Assembly: GCF_000277125.1 (NCBI RefSeq)
Contig: NC_016946.1
Location: 496,001 to 560,000, forward strand
Reading direction: 5' to 3'
DNA: 64,000 nt
Source of the DNA: Mycobacterium intracellulare ATCC 13950
GTDB taxonomy: Bacteria > Actinomycetota > Actinomycetes > Mycobacteriales > Mycobacteriaceae
A program made the translations under genes and the position numbers. The notes under the pieces are model-generated. The model was not told the origin of the DNA. It saw only the letters and a list, made by a program, of their open reading frames with translations, and searched no databases. Shown piece by piece: positions 30,777 to 39,927 of the stretch; within the stretch, counting starts at the first letter, position 1, and each line of letters starts with the position of its first letter.

Positions 30777-31930
30777 ACCTGACCCCGGAGCAGCGCCAGC
30801 TGCAGGCGGAATTGCGGGAATACTTCTCGAACCTGATCTCGTCCGACGAGATGAAGGCGATGGAGCAGGACCGTCACAACGAGGCCTACCGCGCGGTGAT
30901 CCGCCGGATGGGCCAGGACGGCAAGCTCGGCGTCGGGTGGCCAAAGGAGTTCGGCGGCTTGGGTTTCGGCCCGATCGAGCAGTCGATCTTCGTCAACGAG
31001 GCGCATCGCGCCGACGTGCCGCTGCCCGCGGTCACGCTGCAGACGGTCGGTCCGACCCTGCAGCAGTTCGGCAGCGAGATGCAGAAGAAGAAGTTCCTGC
31101 CGGCGATCCTGGCCGGCGAGGTGCACTTCGCGATCGGCTACACCGAGCCCGAGGCCGGTACGGACCTGGCCTCGCTGCGGACCACCGCCGTGCGTCACGG
31201 CGACGAGTACATCGTCAACGGGCAGAAGGTCTTCACCACCGGAGCCCACGACGCCGACTACATCTGGCTGGCCTGCCGCACGGACCCCGAAGCCGTGAAA
31301 CACAAGGGCATTTCGATCCTGATCGTCGACACCAAGGATCCCGGTTACTCCTGGACGCCGATCATCCTGTCCGACGGCGCCCACCACACCAACGCCACGT
31401 ATTACAACGATGTGCGGGTGCCCGCCGACATGCTGGTCGGCGAGGAGAACGGCGGGTGGCGGCTGATCACCACCCAGCTCAACAACGAACGCGTCATGCT
31501 CGGCCCGGCCGGGCGTACCGCGGGCATCTACGACCGGGTCCACGCCTGGGCGTCCAAGCCGGGAAGTGACGGGGTCACCCCGATCGACCACGCCGACGTC
31601 AAGCGCGCGCTCGGCGAGATTCACGCGATGTGGCGGATCAACGAGCTGCTCAACTGGCAGGTGGCCGCCGCCGGGGAGGACATCAACGTCGCCGACGCGG
31701 CGTCGACCAAAGTCTTTGGTACCGAGAAGATTCAGTACATCGGCCGGCTCGCCGAGGAAATCGTCGGCAAGTACGGTAACCCCGCCGACTCGGACACCGC
31801 CGACCTGCTCAACTGGCTGGACTCCCAGACCAAGCGCAACCTGGTCATCACCTTCGGGGGCGGCGTGAACGAGGTGATGCGCGAGATGATCGCCGCGGCC
31901 GGACTCAAAGTGCCGAGGGTGCCTCGATGA
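30767..31930 (+). CDS. fadE29: Acyl-CoA dehydrogenase FadE29 (ChsE2)
   Basis: 387 residues, the same length as Rv3543c. FAD-binding subunit of ChsE1-ChsE2. Motifs: IGYTEPEAGTDLASLRTTAV, GQKVFTTGAHDADYIWLACRT, YYNDVRVPADMLVGEENGGWRLITTQLNNERVM and a C-terminal TFGGGVNEVMREMIA. Overlaps both neighbours, indicating tight coupling. Confidence 0.95.
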   Translation: MFIDLTPEQRQLQAELREYFSNLISSDEMKAMEQDRHNEAYRAVIRRMGQDGKLGVGWPKEFGGLGFGPIEQSIFVNEAHRADVPLPAVTLQTVGPTLQQFGSEMQKKKFLPAILAGEVHFAIGYTEPEAGTDLASLRTTAVRHGDEYIVNGQKVFTTGAHDADYIWLACRTDPEAVKHKGISILIVDTKDPGYSWTPIILSDGAHHTNATYYNDVRVPADMLVGEENGGWRLITTQLNNERVMLGPAGRTAGIYDRVHAWASKPGSDGVTPIDHADVKRALGEIHAMWRINELLNWQVAAAGEDINVADAASTKVFGTEKIQYIGRLAEEIVGKYGNPADSDTADLLNWLDSQTKRNLVITFGGGVNEVMREMIAAAGLKVPRVPR

Positions 31931-32889
31931 CCGATATCAAGGAAGCGGTTGCGGAGATCACCGCCACCGTCGTCGCTGCACCGCGCGAGGCCCGGGATCC
32001 GGTGAACCAGCCGACGATCAACAACTGGGTCGAGGCGCTGGGCGACCGCAACCCGATCTACGTCGACGAGGCCGCGGCCAGGGCCGCCGGTCATCCCGGA
32101 ATTGTCGCCCCGCCGGCCATGATTCAGGTGTGGACGATGTTCGGCCTGGGCGGGGAACGCCCGACCGACGACCCCATGGGCCCGATCATGCAGCTGTTCG
32201 ACGAGGCCGGCTACATCGGCGTGGTCGCCACCAACTGCGAGCAGACCTACCACCGGTATCTGCGTCCCGGCGAGCAGGTCACCGTCGTGTCCGAGATGCG
32301 CGACGTGGTCGGCCCCAAGCAGACCGGGCTCGGCGAGGGCTGGTTCATCAACCAGCACATCACGTGGCGGGTCGGCGACGAGGATGTCGCCGAGATGGCC
32401 TGGCGAATCCTGAAATTCAGGCCCCACGAGGATTCCGGCGCGACCGCATCGGTCCCTCAGGACCTGGACGCCGACGCCATGATGCGTCCGGCGGTCTCAC
32501 GCGACACCGCCTTCTTCTGGGAGGGTGTGGCGGCGCACGAGCTGCGTATCCAGCGCCTCCCCGACGGCACCCTGCAGCACCCGCCGGTGCCCGCGGTGTG
32601 GCAAAACAAGGCCGAGCCGATCGATTTCGCGGTCGCCAGCGGCCGCGGCACGGTGTTCAGCTACGTGGTGCACCACGCACCGAAGGTGCCCGGGCGCACG
32701 CTGCCGTTCGTGATCGCACTGGTCGAACTGGAAGAGGGCGTCCGGATGCTCGGCGAGCTGCGCAACGTCGACCACGCCGAGGTCAAGATCGGAATGCCGG
32801 TCCGCGCAACCTATATCGACTTCCCGGCCGGTGAATCCGGGCCCGAGTGGAGCCTCTACGCCTGGGAGCCCATGGGAGACGAAGCATGA
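31927..32889 (+). CDS. chsH2: Enoyl-CoA hydratase / DUF35 protein ChsH2
   Basis: 320 residues in two parts. The N-terminal MaoC-like hot-dog domain (about 1-165) contains WVEALGDRNPIYVDEAAARAAGHPGIVAPPAM. The C-terminal DUF35/OB-fold domain (about 195-320) contains FAVASGRGTVFSYVVHH. The hot-dog part pairs with ChsH1 to hydrate the C22 enoyl-CoA; the DUF35 part binds Ltp2 to form the aldolase that releases propionyl-CoA. ATGA overlaps with fadE29 and chsH1. Confidence 0.95.
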   Translation: MTDIKEAVAEITATVVAAPREARDPVNQPTINNWVEALGDRNPIYVDEAAARAAGHPGIVAPPAMIQVWTMFGLGGERPTDDPMGPIMQLFDEAGYIGVVATNCEQTYHRYLRPGEQVTVVSEMRDVVGPKQTGLGEGWFINQHITWRVGDEDVAEMAWRILKFRPHEDSGATASVPQDLDADAMMRPAVSRDTAFFWEGVAAHELRIQRLPDGTLQHPPVPAVWQNKAEPIDFAVASGRGTVFSYVVHHAPKVPGRTLPFVIALVELEEGVRMLGELRNVDHAEVKIGMPVRATYIDFPAGESGPEWSLYAWEPMGDEA

Positions 32890-33287
32890 GCGCACCCGTT
32901 GTCGAAGTGGGCACCACCCTGCCCGAACTCAAGCTGCATGGCACGCCGACGTTCATCATCTCGACGGCCTTGGCCACCAGGGACTTTCAGGACGTGCACC
33001 ACGATCGGGACCTGGCGCAGGCCAAGGGTTCCAAGGACATCTTCGTCAACATCCTCACCGACACCGGGCTGGTGCAGCGCTACGTCACCGACTGGGCAGG
33101 TCCGACTGCGCTGATCAAGTCGATCGGCCTACGCCTGGGTGTGCCGTGGTACGCCTACGACACCGTGACGTTCTCCGGTGAGGTGACGGCGGTCGACGAC
33201 GGCCTGATCACGCTGAAGGTGTTCGGACGCAACAGCCTTGGCGATCACGTCATCGCGAACGTGACGCTGACGATCGGGGGCGCATAG
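32886..33287 (+). CDS. chsH1: Enoyl-CoA hydratase subunit ChsH1
   Basis: 133-residue single hot-dog MaoC-like subunit carrying the catalytic Asp/His segment ATRDFQDVHHDRDLAQAKGSK (about residues 30-50), which the partner domain in ChsH2 completes structurally. Start ATG overlaps the chsH2 stop; ltp2 follows directly with no gap. Confidence 0.94.
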   Translation: MSAPVVEVGTTLPELKLHGTPTFIISTALATRDFQDVHHDRDLAQAKGSKDIFVNILTDTGLVQRYVTDWAGPTALIKSIGLRLGVPWYAYDTVTFSGEVTAVDDGLITLKVFGRNSLGDHVIANVTLTIGGA

Positions 33288-34469
33288 ATGTCAGCGGGCT
33301 TATTGAACGGCCGAGCCGCGATCGCCGGGATCGGCGCTACCGACTTCTCCAAGGACTCCGGCCGCAGCGAGCTGCGGTTGGCCGCCGAGGCGGTCCTGGA
33401 TGCCCTGGACGACGCCGGGCTGAGCCCGTCCGATGTCGACGGGTTGACCACCTTCACGATGGACACCAACAACGAGACCGCTGTGGCACGCGCGGTCGGC
33501 ATCGGTGATCTGAAGTTCTTCTCGCAGATCGGTTACGGCGGCGGCGCCGCCTGCGCGACCGTTCAGCAGGCGGCGCTCGCCGTGGCCACCGGCGTGGCCG
33601 ACGTCGTCGTCGCGTACCGGGCGTTCAACGAGCGATCCGGCATGCGGTTCGGTCAGGTGCAGACCCGATTGGTGGGAAACGCCGGCGTGCAGGCTGATTC
33701 GACGGCGGCGGACAACTCGTTCTCCTACCCGCACGGGCTGTCCACGCCCGCCGCACAGGTCGCGATGATCGCCCAGCGCTACATGCACCTGTCCGGGGCG
33801 ACCAGCCGGGACTTCGGCGCGATCTCGGTGGCCGACCGCAAGCACGCGGCCAAGAATCCGAAGGCCTATTTCTACGAGAAGCCGATAACCATTGAGGATC
33901 ACCAGAATTCGCGGTGGATCGCCGAGCCGCTGCGGCTGCTGGACTGCTGCCAGGAGACCGACGGGGCGGTGGCGATCGTGGTGACGTCGCCCGAGCGGGC
34001 AAAGGACCTCAAGCAGCGGCCGGCGATCATCGAGGCGGCGGCGCAGGGCTCCAGCCCCGACCAGTACACGATGGTCAGCTACTACCGGCCCGAGCTCGGC
34101 CTGCCGGAGATGGGGGTCGTCGGTCAGCAGTTGTGGGCGCAGTCGGGGCTCAAACCGAGCGATATCCAGACCGCCGTGCTGTATGACCACTTCACTCCGT
34201 TCACGCTGATTCAGTTGGAGGAGTTGGGATTCTGCGGTCGCGGAGAGGCCAAGGACTTCATCGCCGACGGGGCGATCGAGATCGGCGGCCGGCTGCCCAT
34301 CAACACCCATGGTGGCCAACTCGGCGAGGCCTACATCCACGGCATGAACGGCATCGCCGAGGGTGTGCGGCAGCTGCGGGGCACCTCGGTGAATCCGGTG
34401 CCCGACGTCGAGCACGTGCTCGTCACCGCGGGTACGGGCGTGCCCACCTCGGGCCTCATCCTCGGCTAG
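33288..34469 (+). CDS. ltp2: Steroid aldolase / lipid-transfer-like thiolase Ltp2
   Basis: 393-residue thiolase-superfamily (SCP-x-like) protein. With the DUF35 domain of ChsH2 it performs the retro-aldol step giving androstenedione and propionyl-CoA. Landmarks: IGYGGGAACATVQQAALAV, LRLLDCCQETDGAVAIVVTS, YDHFTPFTLIQLEELGFCGRGE, NTHGGQLGEAYIHGMNGIAEGV. The usual thiolase nucleophile Cys (CGSG) is replaced, as expected for this aldolase class. Last gene of the cyp125 operon. Confidence 0.94.
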   Translation: MSAGLLNGRAAIAGIGATDFSKDSGRSELRLAAEAVLDALDDAGLSPSDVDGLTTFTMDTNNETAVARAVGIGDLKFFSQIGYGGGAACATVQQAALAVATGVADVVVAYRAFNERSGMRFGQVQTRLVGNAGVQADSTAADNSFSYPHGLSTPAAQVAMIAQRYMHLSGATSRDFGAISVADRKHAAKNPKAYFYEKPITIEDHQNSRWIAEPLRLLDCCQETDGAVAIVVTSPERAKDLKQRPAIIEAAAQGSSPDQYTMVSYYRPELGLPEMGVVGQQLWAQSGLKPSDIQTAVLYDHFTPFTLIQLEELGFCGRGEAKDFIADGAIEIGGRLPINTHGGQLGEAYIHGMNGIAEGVRQLRGTSVNPVPDVEHVLVTAGTGVPTSGLILG

Positions 34470-34494
34470 GTCTCCTTCCCCCGCCTTTTCCGCC

Positions 34495-34548
34495 GAGCGT
34501 GACACGACAGTCACGCTCGAGCCCGAGCGTGACTGCTCTGTCACGTTC
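34495..34548. repeat. Tandem pair of GAGCGTGAC palindromes, 5' of nuclease-like gene
   Basis: GAGCGTGAC-acgaca-GTCACGCTC (34495-34518, perfect 9-base stem) is followed by GAGCGTGAC-tgctct-GTCACGTTC (34525-34548, 8 of 9). Same family as 35414, 53888 and 54807. It lies between the ltp2 end and the 34584 gene and may also terminate the cyp125 operon. Confidence 0.8.
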
Positions 34549-34583
34549 GAGACGGTGTCAGTGGGCGATGGCACACTCCCGCC

Positions 34584-35423
34584 ATGGGAGAACCGTTCAT
34601 CGGCAGTGAGGCCGTAGCGGCTGGCGTGGCCTCGCATAGCCAGCTACGCCGCAAATACACGCGCGTCTTCCCCGATGTCTATGTGACTGAAGGCACCGAG
34701 TTGACGCACGTGATGCGGTCGCGGGCAGCCTGGCTGTGGTCGCGGCGTCGTGGTGTCCTTGCGGGCTTTTCGGCTGCGAGTCTGCACGGCAGCAACTGGG
34801 TCGACGCTGCCCGGCCGGTCGACATCATTCATGACAACCGCCACCCCCCGCCAGGTTTGACGACGTGGGGCGATCGGCTCGAAGGCGACGAGTTCGTCTG
34901 GATCGACGGAGTCGCAGTGACGACTCCGGCACGCACGGCTGTGGACCTCGCCTGTTGGTATCCACTCACCACGGCAGTCGCCGCTATCGACGCGCTGGCA
35001 CGGGTGACCGACGTGAAGATGGCTGATGCTGAGTTGCTAGCTGCGCGATATCGCGGACGACGCGGGATCGAAGGTGCACGCGCGTCGCTCGAGCTGGTCG
35101 ACGCGGGTGCCCAGTCACCGAAAGAGACGTGGCTGCGGCTGGTATTGGTGCGCGCCGGGTTGCCTCGGCCACAGACCCAGATCCCGGTGGTCGATGAATG
35201 TGGCAGTACGTTTGCCTTCCTGGACATGGGTTGGGACGACGTCAAGGTTGCTGTGGAGTACGACGGAGACCAGCACCGGAGCGATCACTCCCAATACGCC
35301 TGGGATATCGCGCGACACGAAAGACTACGCCGTTGCGGGTGGATCGTAGTCCGGGTAATAGCGGGTGATCGGCCCGCCGACATTGTCCGCAGGGTGCGTG
35401 ACGCACTTGCTTGTCGAGCGTGA
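34584..35423 (+). CDS. AbiEi-like N terminus plus DUF559/Vsr-like nuclease domain protein
   Basis: 279 residues. The N-terminal ~70 residues form a winged-helix-like module (SEAVAAGVASHSQLRRKY, SRAAWLWSRRRGVLAG) reminiscent of AbiEi-type proteins. The C-terminal ~100 residues match the DUF559/very-short-patch-repair nuclease pattern: ETWLRLVLVRAGLPRPQTQ, Asp214 in FLDMGWDD, Glu225 and Asp227 in AVEYDGDQH, then GWIVVRV. It is a paralogue of the gene at 53938-54774. Its TGA stop lies inside the downstream palindrome (cga gcg tga). No link to sterol metabolism is apparent. Confidence 0.8.
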   Translation: MGEPFIGSEAVAAGVASHSQLRRKYTRVFPDVYVTEGTELTHVMRSRAAWLWSRRRGVLAGFSAASLHGSNWVDAARPVDIIHDNRHPPPGLTTWGDRLEGDEFVWIDGVAVTTPARTAVDLACWYPLTTAVAAIDALARVTDVKMADAELLAARYRGRRGIEGARASLELVDAGAQSPKETWLRLVLVRAGLPRPQTQIPVVDECGSTFAFLDMGWDDVKVAVEYDGDQHRSDHSQYAWDIARHERLRRCGWIVVRVIAGDRPADIVRRVRDALACRA

Positions 35424-35469
35424 CAGCAGAGTCACGCTCGACGTCGAAACTGACTGTGGCGTCACGCTC
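35414..35469. repeat. GAGCGTGAC palindromes overlapping the nuclease-like gene stop
   Basis: TCGAGCGTGAC-agcaga-GTCACGCTCGA (35414-35441) is a perfect 11-base stem, followed by a decayed second unit ending GTCACGCTC at about 35469. Bases 35421-35423 are the stop codon of the preceding gene. Confidence 0.8.
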
Positions 35470-35526
35470 AAGCCCAGCTAGCCGGGCGCTCGCCGCAAAG
35501 CAAGGGAGGAAGCGCGCCGGAAGCCG

Positions 35527-36387
35527 CTAGGCCGGGATGAGTTCGACCCCGGAGAGCACGACGGCGTTGTCGCGCGAGGGCGCGACGACGCTGGCCAAAA
35601 AGCGGCCGCCCTCCTTCCAGATGCCGACCTTGAGCGTTTCGCCGGGGAATGCCACCCCGGCGAAACGCGCACCGTAGGCGGCCACCGCGGCGGTGTCACC
35701 GTCGAGCAGCGCGTCGGTGATCGCCTTGCAGGTCATGCCGTACGTGCACAGCCCGTGCAGGATGGGCTGCGAAAAGCCTGCGGCAGCGGCGAATTCGGGA
35801 TCGGAGTGGAGCGGGTTGCGGTCGCCACACAGCCGGTAGAGCAGCGCCTGCTGCGGCAGGATCGGCACGTCGACCTCCAGGTCGGGGGCCCGCTCCGGTG
35901 CGGCGTCGCCCCCCGACGGGCCGCGCTCACCGCCGAAGCCGCCTTCGCCGCGGGCGAAGATGGACCGCCGTTGCGTCCACAACAGCGTGCCGTCGGGCGC
36001 GGTCACCGTCGTCTCGCTCCAGATCACCGCGGCCTTGCCCTTGTCCCAGATGTCGGTGAACCGGGTGACGGCCTTGGCCGAGCCCGACGGCGGCAGCGGC
36101 CCGGGCACCTCGACCCGCTCGCTGGCGTGCAGCACCTTGCTCAGCTCGATGTCGATGCCCGGGAACTGCACGGTCGGCGGCTTCGTGGCGTGGAACGTGG
36201 CGGCCACGTTGCCGAACGTGGGCAGCACCTGCGGGGTGTCGTCGACTAGGTAGCGCAGCTCGCGCGGATCCATCGGGTCGGCGCCCGCGCCGAGCCCGAG
36301 GTGGTAGAGCTGCACATCGCTGCTGGCCCAAGAGAATTCGATGGGATCCAGCTCGGCGTTCAGCGCGACGTCTACGTCGATGGGCAT
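35527..36387 (-). CDS. hsd4B: MaoC-like 2-enoyl-CoA hydratase (Rv3538-like)
   Basis: 286 residues, the same length as Rv3538. Double hot-dog hydratase with the R-specific hydratase signature YRLCGDRNPLHSDPEFAAAAGF...GLCTYG (about residues 180-215). Proposed to hydrate a steroid side-chain enoyl-CoA. ATG 36387 gives MPIDVDVALNAELDP; sequence upstream is non-homologous. Five bases after kstD and probably cotranscribed under KstR. Confidence 0.88.
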   Translation of the reverse strand: MPIDVDVALNAELDPIEFSWASSDVQLYHLGLGAGADPMDPRELRYLVDDTPQVLPTFGNVAATFHATKPPTVQFPGIDIELSKVLHASERVEVPGPLPPSGSAKAVTRFTDIWDKGKAAVIWSETTVTAPDGTLLWTQRRSIFARGEGGFGGERGPSGGDAAPERAPDLEVDVPILPQQALLYRLCGDRNPLHSDPEFAAAAGFSQPILHGLCTYGMTCKAITDALLDGDTAAVAAYGARFAGVAFPGETLKVGIWKEGGRFLASVVAPSRDNAVVLSGVELIPA

Positions 36388-36392
36388 CGCGG

Positions 36393-38084
36393 TTACCTTT
36401 CCCCGGCTCCGCCGGCAATGTGCAATGCCGCCAGGTAGCCGAACGTCATGGCCGGGCCGATGGTGCCACCCGGACCGGGGTACGTGTGGCCCATCACCGG
36501 CGCGCTGACATTGCCCGCGGCGTAAAGGCCTTCGATGATACTGCCGTCGTCGCGCAGCGCCCGCCCGTGGACATCGGTCCGGATGCCGCCCTTGGTGCCC
36601 AGGTCGCCGGGCACCATCTTGGCGGCGTAGTACGGCGCGTGGCTGATCTCGCCGAGGTTGGGGTTCGGCTTGTTGGTCGGGTCGCCGTAGTACCTGTCGT
36701 AGGCGCTCTCGCCGCGGTGGAAGTCCGCGTCGACGCCGGAGCGCGCGAAACCGTTGAAACGTTTCACGGTGGCGGTGAATTCGTTCACCGGAAGGCCGGC
36801 CTTCTGGGCCAGCTCCGCGAGCGTGTCGGCCGTGATGATGACGCCCGACTCCAGCCACTTGCGCGGAATGCGTTGTCCGGGCTGCAATCCCGCAAAGATG
36901 TAGCGGTCGCGGTACTGCTGGTCGAAGACCAGCCATGCGGGGATGTTCTCGCCCGGCCCGGGTCCCTGGCCATATTCGCCGCCGTACATGTGGTGGCAGG
37001 CCTCGACGTAGGGCATCGACTCGTTCATGAATCGCTTGCCGGACATGTTGACGATGATCGATCCCGGCGAGTTGCGCTCCGACAGCGCGAACCACGGCGC
37101 GCCGACCAGCGGGACGGTCGGGCCCCACCAGGCGTCTTCCATCAATTCCAGTCCGGCGCCCAACTTTTCGGCGGCGACGATGCCGTCGCCGGTGTTCGCC
37201 ACCGCGCCCACCGTCCATTCGGTGGTGATCGGGGCGCGCTGGTATTTCACCCGCATTTGTTCGTTGTGCTCGAACCCTCCCGACGCCAGGATCACCCCGC
37301 GTCGGGCCCGGATCAGCCTGGGCTCACCCGATTCGGCATCAGCGGCGCCGCGCACATAGACCCCGCGCACGACGCCGTCTTCGACGTACAGGTCGGTCAG
37401 CGCGGTGTTGAGCACCACCGGAACGCCGGCGCGTTGCAAGCCGATCCGCAGCGGTCCGATCAGCGCCCGTCCCATGCCGACGAGGTTCTTGCCGGTCGCC
37501 TTGGCCCACATCGTGCGCGCGCCGACCTTCAGGCTGCGCAGCACGCCGCGCGGGTGACGCTTCAGTTGGTTCAACCGCACGTAATCCTGTTGCATCACCA
37601 CAACGTTGAGCGGCACTTTGCCGTACGCGGGCTCCAGGCCGGACTCGTCGGCGCCGAGCTTGCGGGCATCGAACGGCTTCGGCTCGATCGACCGGCCTTC
37701 GGCGCGCCCGCCGGGCGACTCGGGGTAGTAGTCGGAATACCGCGGCACCCAGCACATCTTCAGCGGTGTGTGCTTGAGCACGAACGACAACATCTCGGGC
37801 CCGCGCTCGAGGTAGGTGTCGATGCGTTCGGGTTCGACGACGCTGCCGACGATCCCGTGCAGATAGGTGCGGGCCGCCTCGGCGGTGTCCTTGACCCCGT
37901 CACGCTTGAGCACTTCGTTATTCGGGATCCAAACGCCGCCGCCCGACCGCGCGGTCGAGCCGCCGAAGTGAGGGGCCTTTTCGATGACTATGGTGGAAAG
38001 ACCCCGGTGAGCGGCGGTAAGGGCGGCCACCATGCCGGCCCCGCCGCTCCCGACCACGACGACGTCGTACTCCTGCGCTGACAT
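36393..38084 (-). CDS. kstD: 3-ketosteroid delta-1-dehydrogenase KstD
   Basis: 563 residues, exactly the M. tuberculosis length. FAD-dependent flavoprotein that introduces the 1,2 double bond in ring A. N-terminal VVVVGSGGAGMVAALTAAHRG (about residues 9-29), ARSGGGVWIPNN, and C-terminal GLYAAGNVSAPVMGHTYPGPGGTIGPAMTFGY. ATG 38084 chosen; the upstream GTG at 38093 would run into the KstR box that begins two bases after the ATG. Confidence 0.95.
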   Translation of the reverse strand: MSAQEYDVVVVGSGGAGMVAALTAAHRGLSTIVIEKAPHFGGSTARSGGGVWIPNNEVLKRDGVKDTAEAARTYLHGIVGSVVEPERIDTYLERGPEMLSFVLKHTPLKMCWVPRYSDYYPESPGGRAEGRSIEPKPFDARKLGADESGLEPAYGKVPLNVVVMQQDYVRLNQLKRHPRGVLRSLKVGARTMWAKATGKNLVGMGRALIGPLRIGLQRAGVPVVLNTALTDLYVEDGVVRGVYVRGAADAESGEPRLIRARRGVILASGGFEHNEQMRVKYQRAPITTEWTVGAVANTGDGIVAAEKLGAGLELMEDAWWGPTVPLVGAPWFALSERNSPGSIIVNMSGKRFMNESMPYVEACHHMYGGEYGQGPGPGENIPAWLVFDQQYRDRYIFAGLQPGQRIPRKWLESGVIITADTLAELAQKAGLPVNEFTATVKRFNGFARSGVDADFHRGESAYDRYYGDPTNKPNPNLGEISHAPYYAAKMVPGDLGTKGGIRTDVHGRALRDDGSIIEGLYAAGNVSAPVMGHTYPGPGGTIGPAMTFGYLAALHIAGGAGER

Positions 38085-38085
38085 G

Positions 38086-38099
38086 TAGAACACGTTATA
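38086..38099. promoter_or_regulatory. KstR operator (kstD/hsaE)
   Basis: TAGAACACGTTATA fits the KstR consensus; it directly abuts the kstD start and lies 58 bases from hsaE. Confidence 0.87.
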
Positions 38100-38157
38100 G
38101 AATTGCCCAGGGCGGCCGCTACTGGCCCGGGTCGACCGTACGAGGAGACGTAGAAAA

Positions 38158-38943
38158 ATGCTCAGTGTTGCTACCCGCGACGAGCTGGCTGCGGACTTGG
38201 CGCAGGCCGAGCGGAGCGGTGAGCCGATCGCCCCGCTGACCGCGGCCTACCCGGACATCGACGTCGTCGATGCCTACGAGATCCAGCTGATCAATATCCG
38301 GCAGCGGGTCGCCGAGGGGGCGCGGGTGCTGGGCCACAAGGTGGGGCTGTCGTCGAAAGCCATCCAGCAGATGATGGGCGTCGACGAGCCGGACTACGGG
38401 CATTTGCTCGACGAGATGCAGTTGTTCGAAGACACCCCCGTCAAGGCGAACCGCTACCTGTATCCGCGGGTGGAGGTCGAGGTCGGCTTCATATTGAACG
38501 CCGACCTGCCGGGAGCCGGTTGCACCGAGGACGACGTGCTGGCGGCGACCGAGGCCTTGGTCCCGTCCATCGAGTTGATCGACACCCGGATCACCGACTG
38601 GAAGATCGAGCTGTGCGACACCATCGCCGACAACGCGTCGTCGGCCGGTTTCGTGCTCGGCGAGGCCCGGGTTTCCCCCCGCGACATCGACGTCAAGGGG
38701 ATCGACGCGGTGCTGCGCTGCAACGGCGAGGTCGTCGCGGAGGGCCGCACCGACGCGGTGCTGGGCAACCCCGTCACCGCGGTGGCGTGGCTGGCGCGCA
38801 AGGTCGACGGGTTCGGTGTGCGGTTGCGCAAGGGCGACGTGGTGCTGCCCGGATCGTGCACGCGAGCCATCGACGCGCACCCGGGCGACGAGTTCGTCGC
38901 CGACTTCGCGGGCCTCGGTTCGGTGCGTTTATCGTTCGAATAG
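38158..38943 (+). CDS. hsaE: 2-hydroxyhexa-2,4-dienoate hydratase HsaE
   Basis: 261-residue member of the fumarylacetoacetase/hydratase-decarboxylase family, the same length as Rv3536c. It hydrates the dienoate released by HsaD to 4-hydroxy-2-oxohexanoate. Characteristic are GHKVGLSSKAIQQMMGVDEPDYGHLLDE and the metal-site region RVEVEVGFIL with a later Glu in PSIELIDTR. First gene of hsaE-hsaG-hsaF; 51 AT-rich bases follow before hsaG. Confidence 0.95.
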   Translation: MLSVATRDELAADLAQAERSGEPIAPLTAAYPDIDVVDAYEIQLINIRQRVAEGARVLGHKVGLSSKAIQQMMGVDEPDYGHLLDEMQLFEDTPVKANRYLYPRVEVEVGFILNADLPGAGCTEDDVLAATEALVPSIELIDTRITDWKIELCDTIADNASSAGFVLGEARVSPRDIDVKGIDAVLRCNGEVVAEGRTDAVLGNPVTAVAWLARKVDGFGVRLRKGDVVLPGSCTRAIDAHPGDEFVADFAGLGSVRLSFE

Positions 38944-38994
38944 GCTCGAATTAAATCGACTAACTTAAATCTCAGCAGTTCGAAAAGGGGCATC

Positions 38995-39927
38995 ATGCCG
39001 TCTAAGGCGAGTGTGGCCATTGTCGGGTCGGGCAACATCAGCACTGACCTGCTTTACAAGTTGTTGCGGTCGGACTGGCTGGAGCCGCGCTGGATGGTCG
39101 GCATCGACCCCGAAAGCGAGGGCCTGGCGCGGGCCCGCAAGCTGGGTTTGGAGACCACCCACGAGGGCGTGGACTGGTTGCTGGCGCAGTCGGACAAGCC
39201 CGATCTGGTGTTCGAGGCGACCAGCGCCTATGTGCATCGCGACGCCGCGCCCAAGTACGAGGCCGCCGGCATCCGGGCCGTCGACCTGACGCCCGCCGCG
39301 GTGGGTCCCGCGGTGATCCCGCCGGCCAACCTGCGCCAGCACCTGGATGCGCCCAACGTCAACATGATCACCTGCGGCGGGCAGGCCACCATCCCGATCG
39401 TGTACGCGGTGTCGCGCGCCGTCGCCGACCTCGGTGGGGTGCCGTACGCCGAGATCGTCGCCTCGGTCGCCTCGCTGTCGGCGGGGCCGGGAACCCGGGC
39501 CAACATCGACGAGTTCACCAAGACCACCAGCAAGGGCGTGGAGACCATCGGTGGCGCCAAGCGCGGCAAGGCGATCATCATCTTGAACCCCGCCGATCCG
39601 CCGATGATCATGCGCGACACCATCTTTTGCGCCATTCCCGAGGACGCCGACCGCGACGCGATCGCCAAGTCCATCCACGACGTGGTGGCCGAGGTGCAGA
39701 CCTACGTTCCCGGCTACCGGCTGCTCAACGACCCGCAGTTCGACGACCCGTCGATCAACTCTGGCGGCCAGGCGCTGGTCACCACGTTCGTCGAGGTCGA
39801 GGGGGCCGGCGATTACCTGCCCCCCTATGCGGGCAACCTGGACATCATGACCGCCGCGGCGACCAAGGTCGGCGAGGAGATCGCCAAGGAATCCTTGACC
39901 GCGACGGCCGGAGGAGCGCAATCATGA
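38995..39927 (+). CDS. hsaG: Acylating propionaldehyde/acetaldehyde dehydrogenase HsaG
   Basis: 310 residues. Takes propionaldehyde channelled from HsaF to propionyl-CoA with NAD. N-terminal Rossmann motif [11 protein letters not shown] (about residues 7-17) and catalytic Cys in [16 protein letters not shown] (about residue 126). ATG 38995 with AAAAGGGG just upstream. The stop overlaps the hsaF start. Confidence 0.95.
   Translation: MPSKASVAIVGSGNISTDLLYKLLRSDWLEPRWMVGIDPESEGLARARKLGLETTHEGVDWLLAQSDKPDLVFEATSAYVHRDAAPKYEAAGIRAVDLTPAAVGPAVIPPANLRQHLDAPNVNMITCGGQATIPIVYAVSRAVADLGGVPYAEIVASVASLSAGPGTRANIDEFTKTTSKGVETIGGAKRGKAIIILNPADPPMIMRDTIFCAIPEDADRDAIAKSIHDVVAEVQTYVPGYRLLNDPQFDDPSINSGGQALVTTFVEVEGAGDYLPPYAGNLDIMTAAATKVGEEIAKESLTATAGGAQS

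Noticed and set aside
34495..34548. CRISPR-like array
   Set aside because: Only two short palindromic units with six-base loops; no direct repeats with unique spacers and no cas genes.
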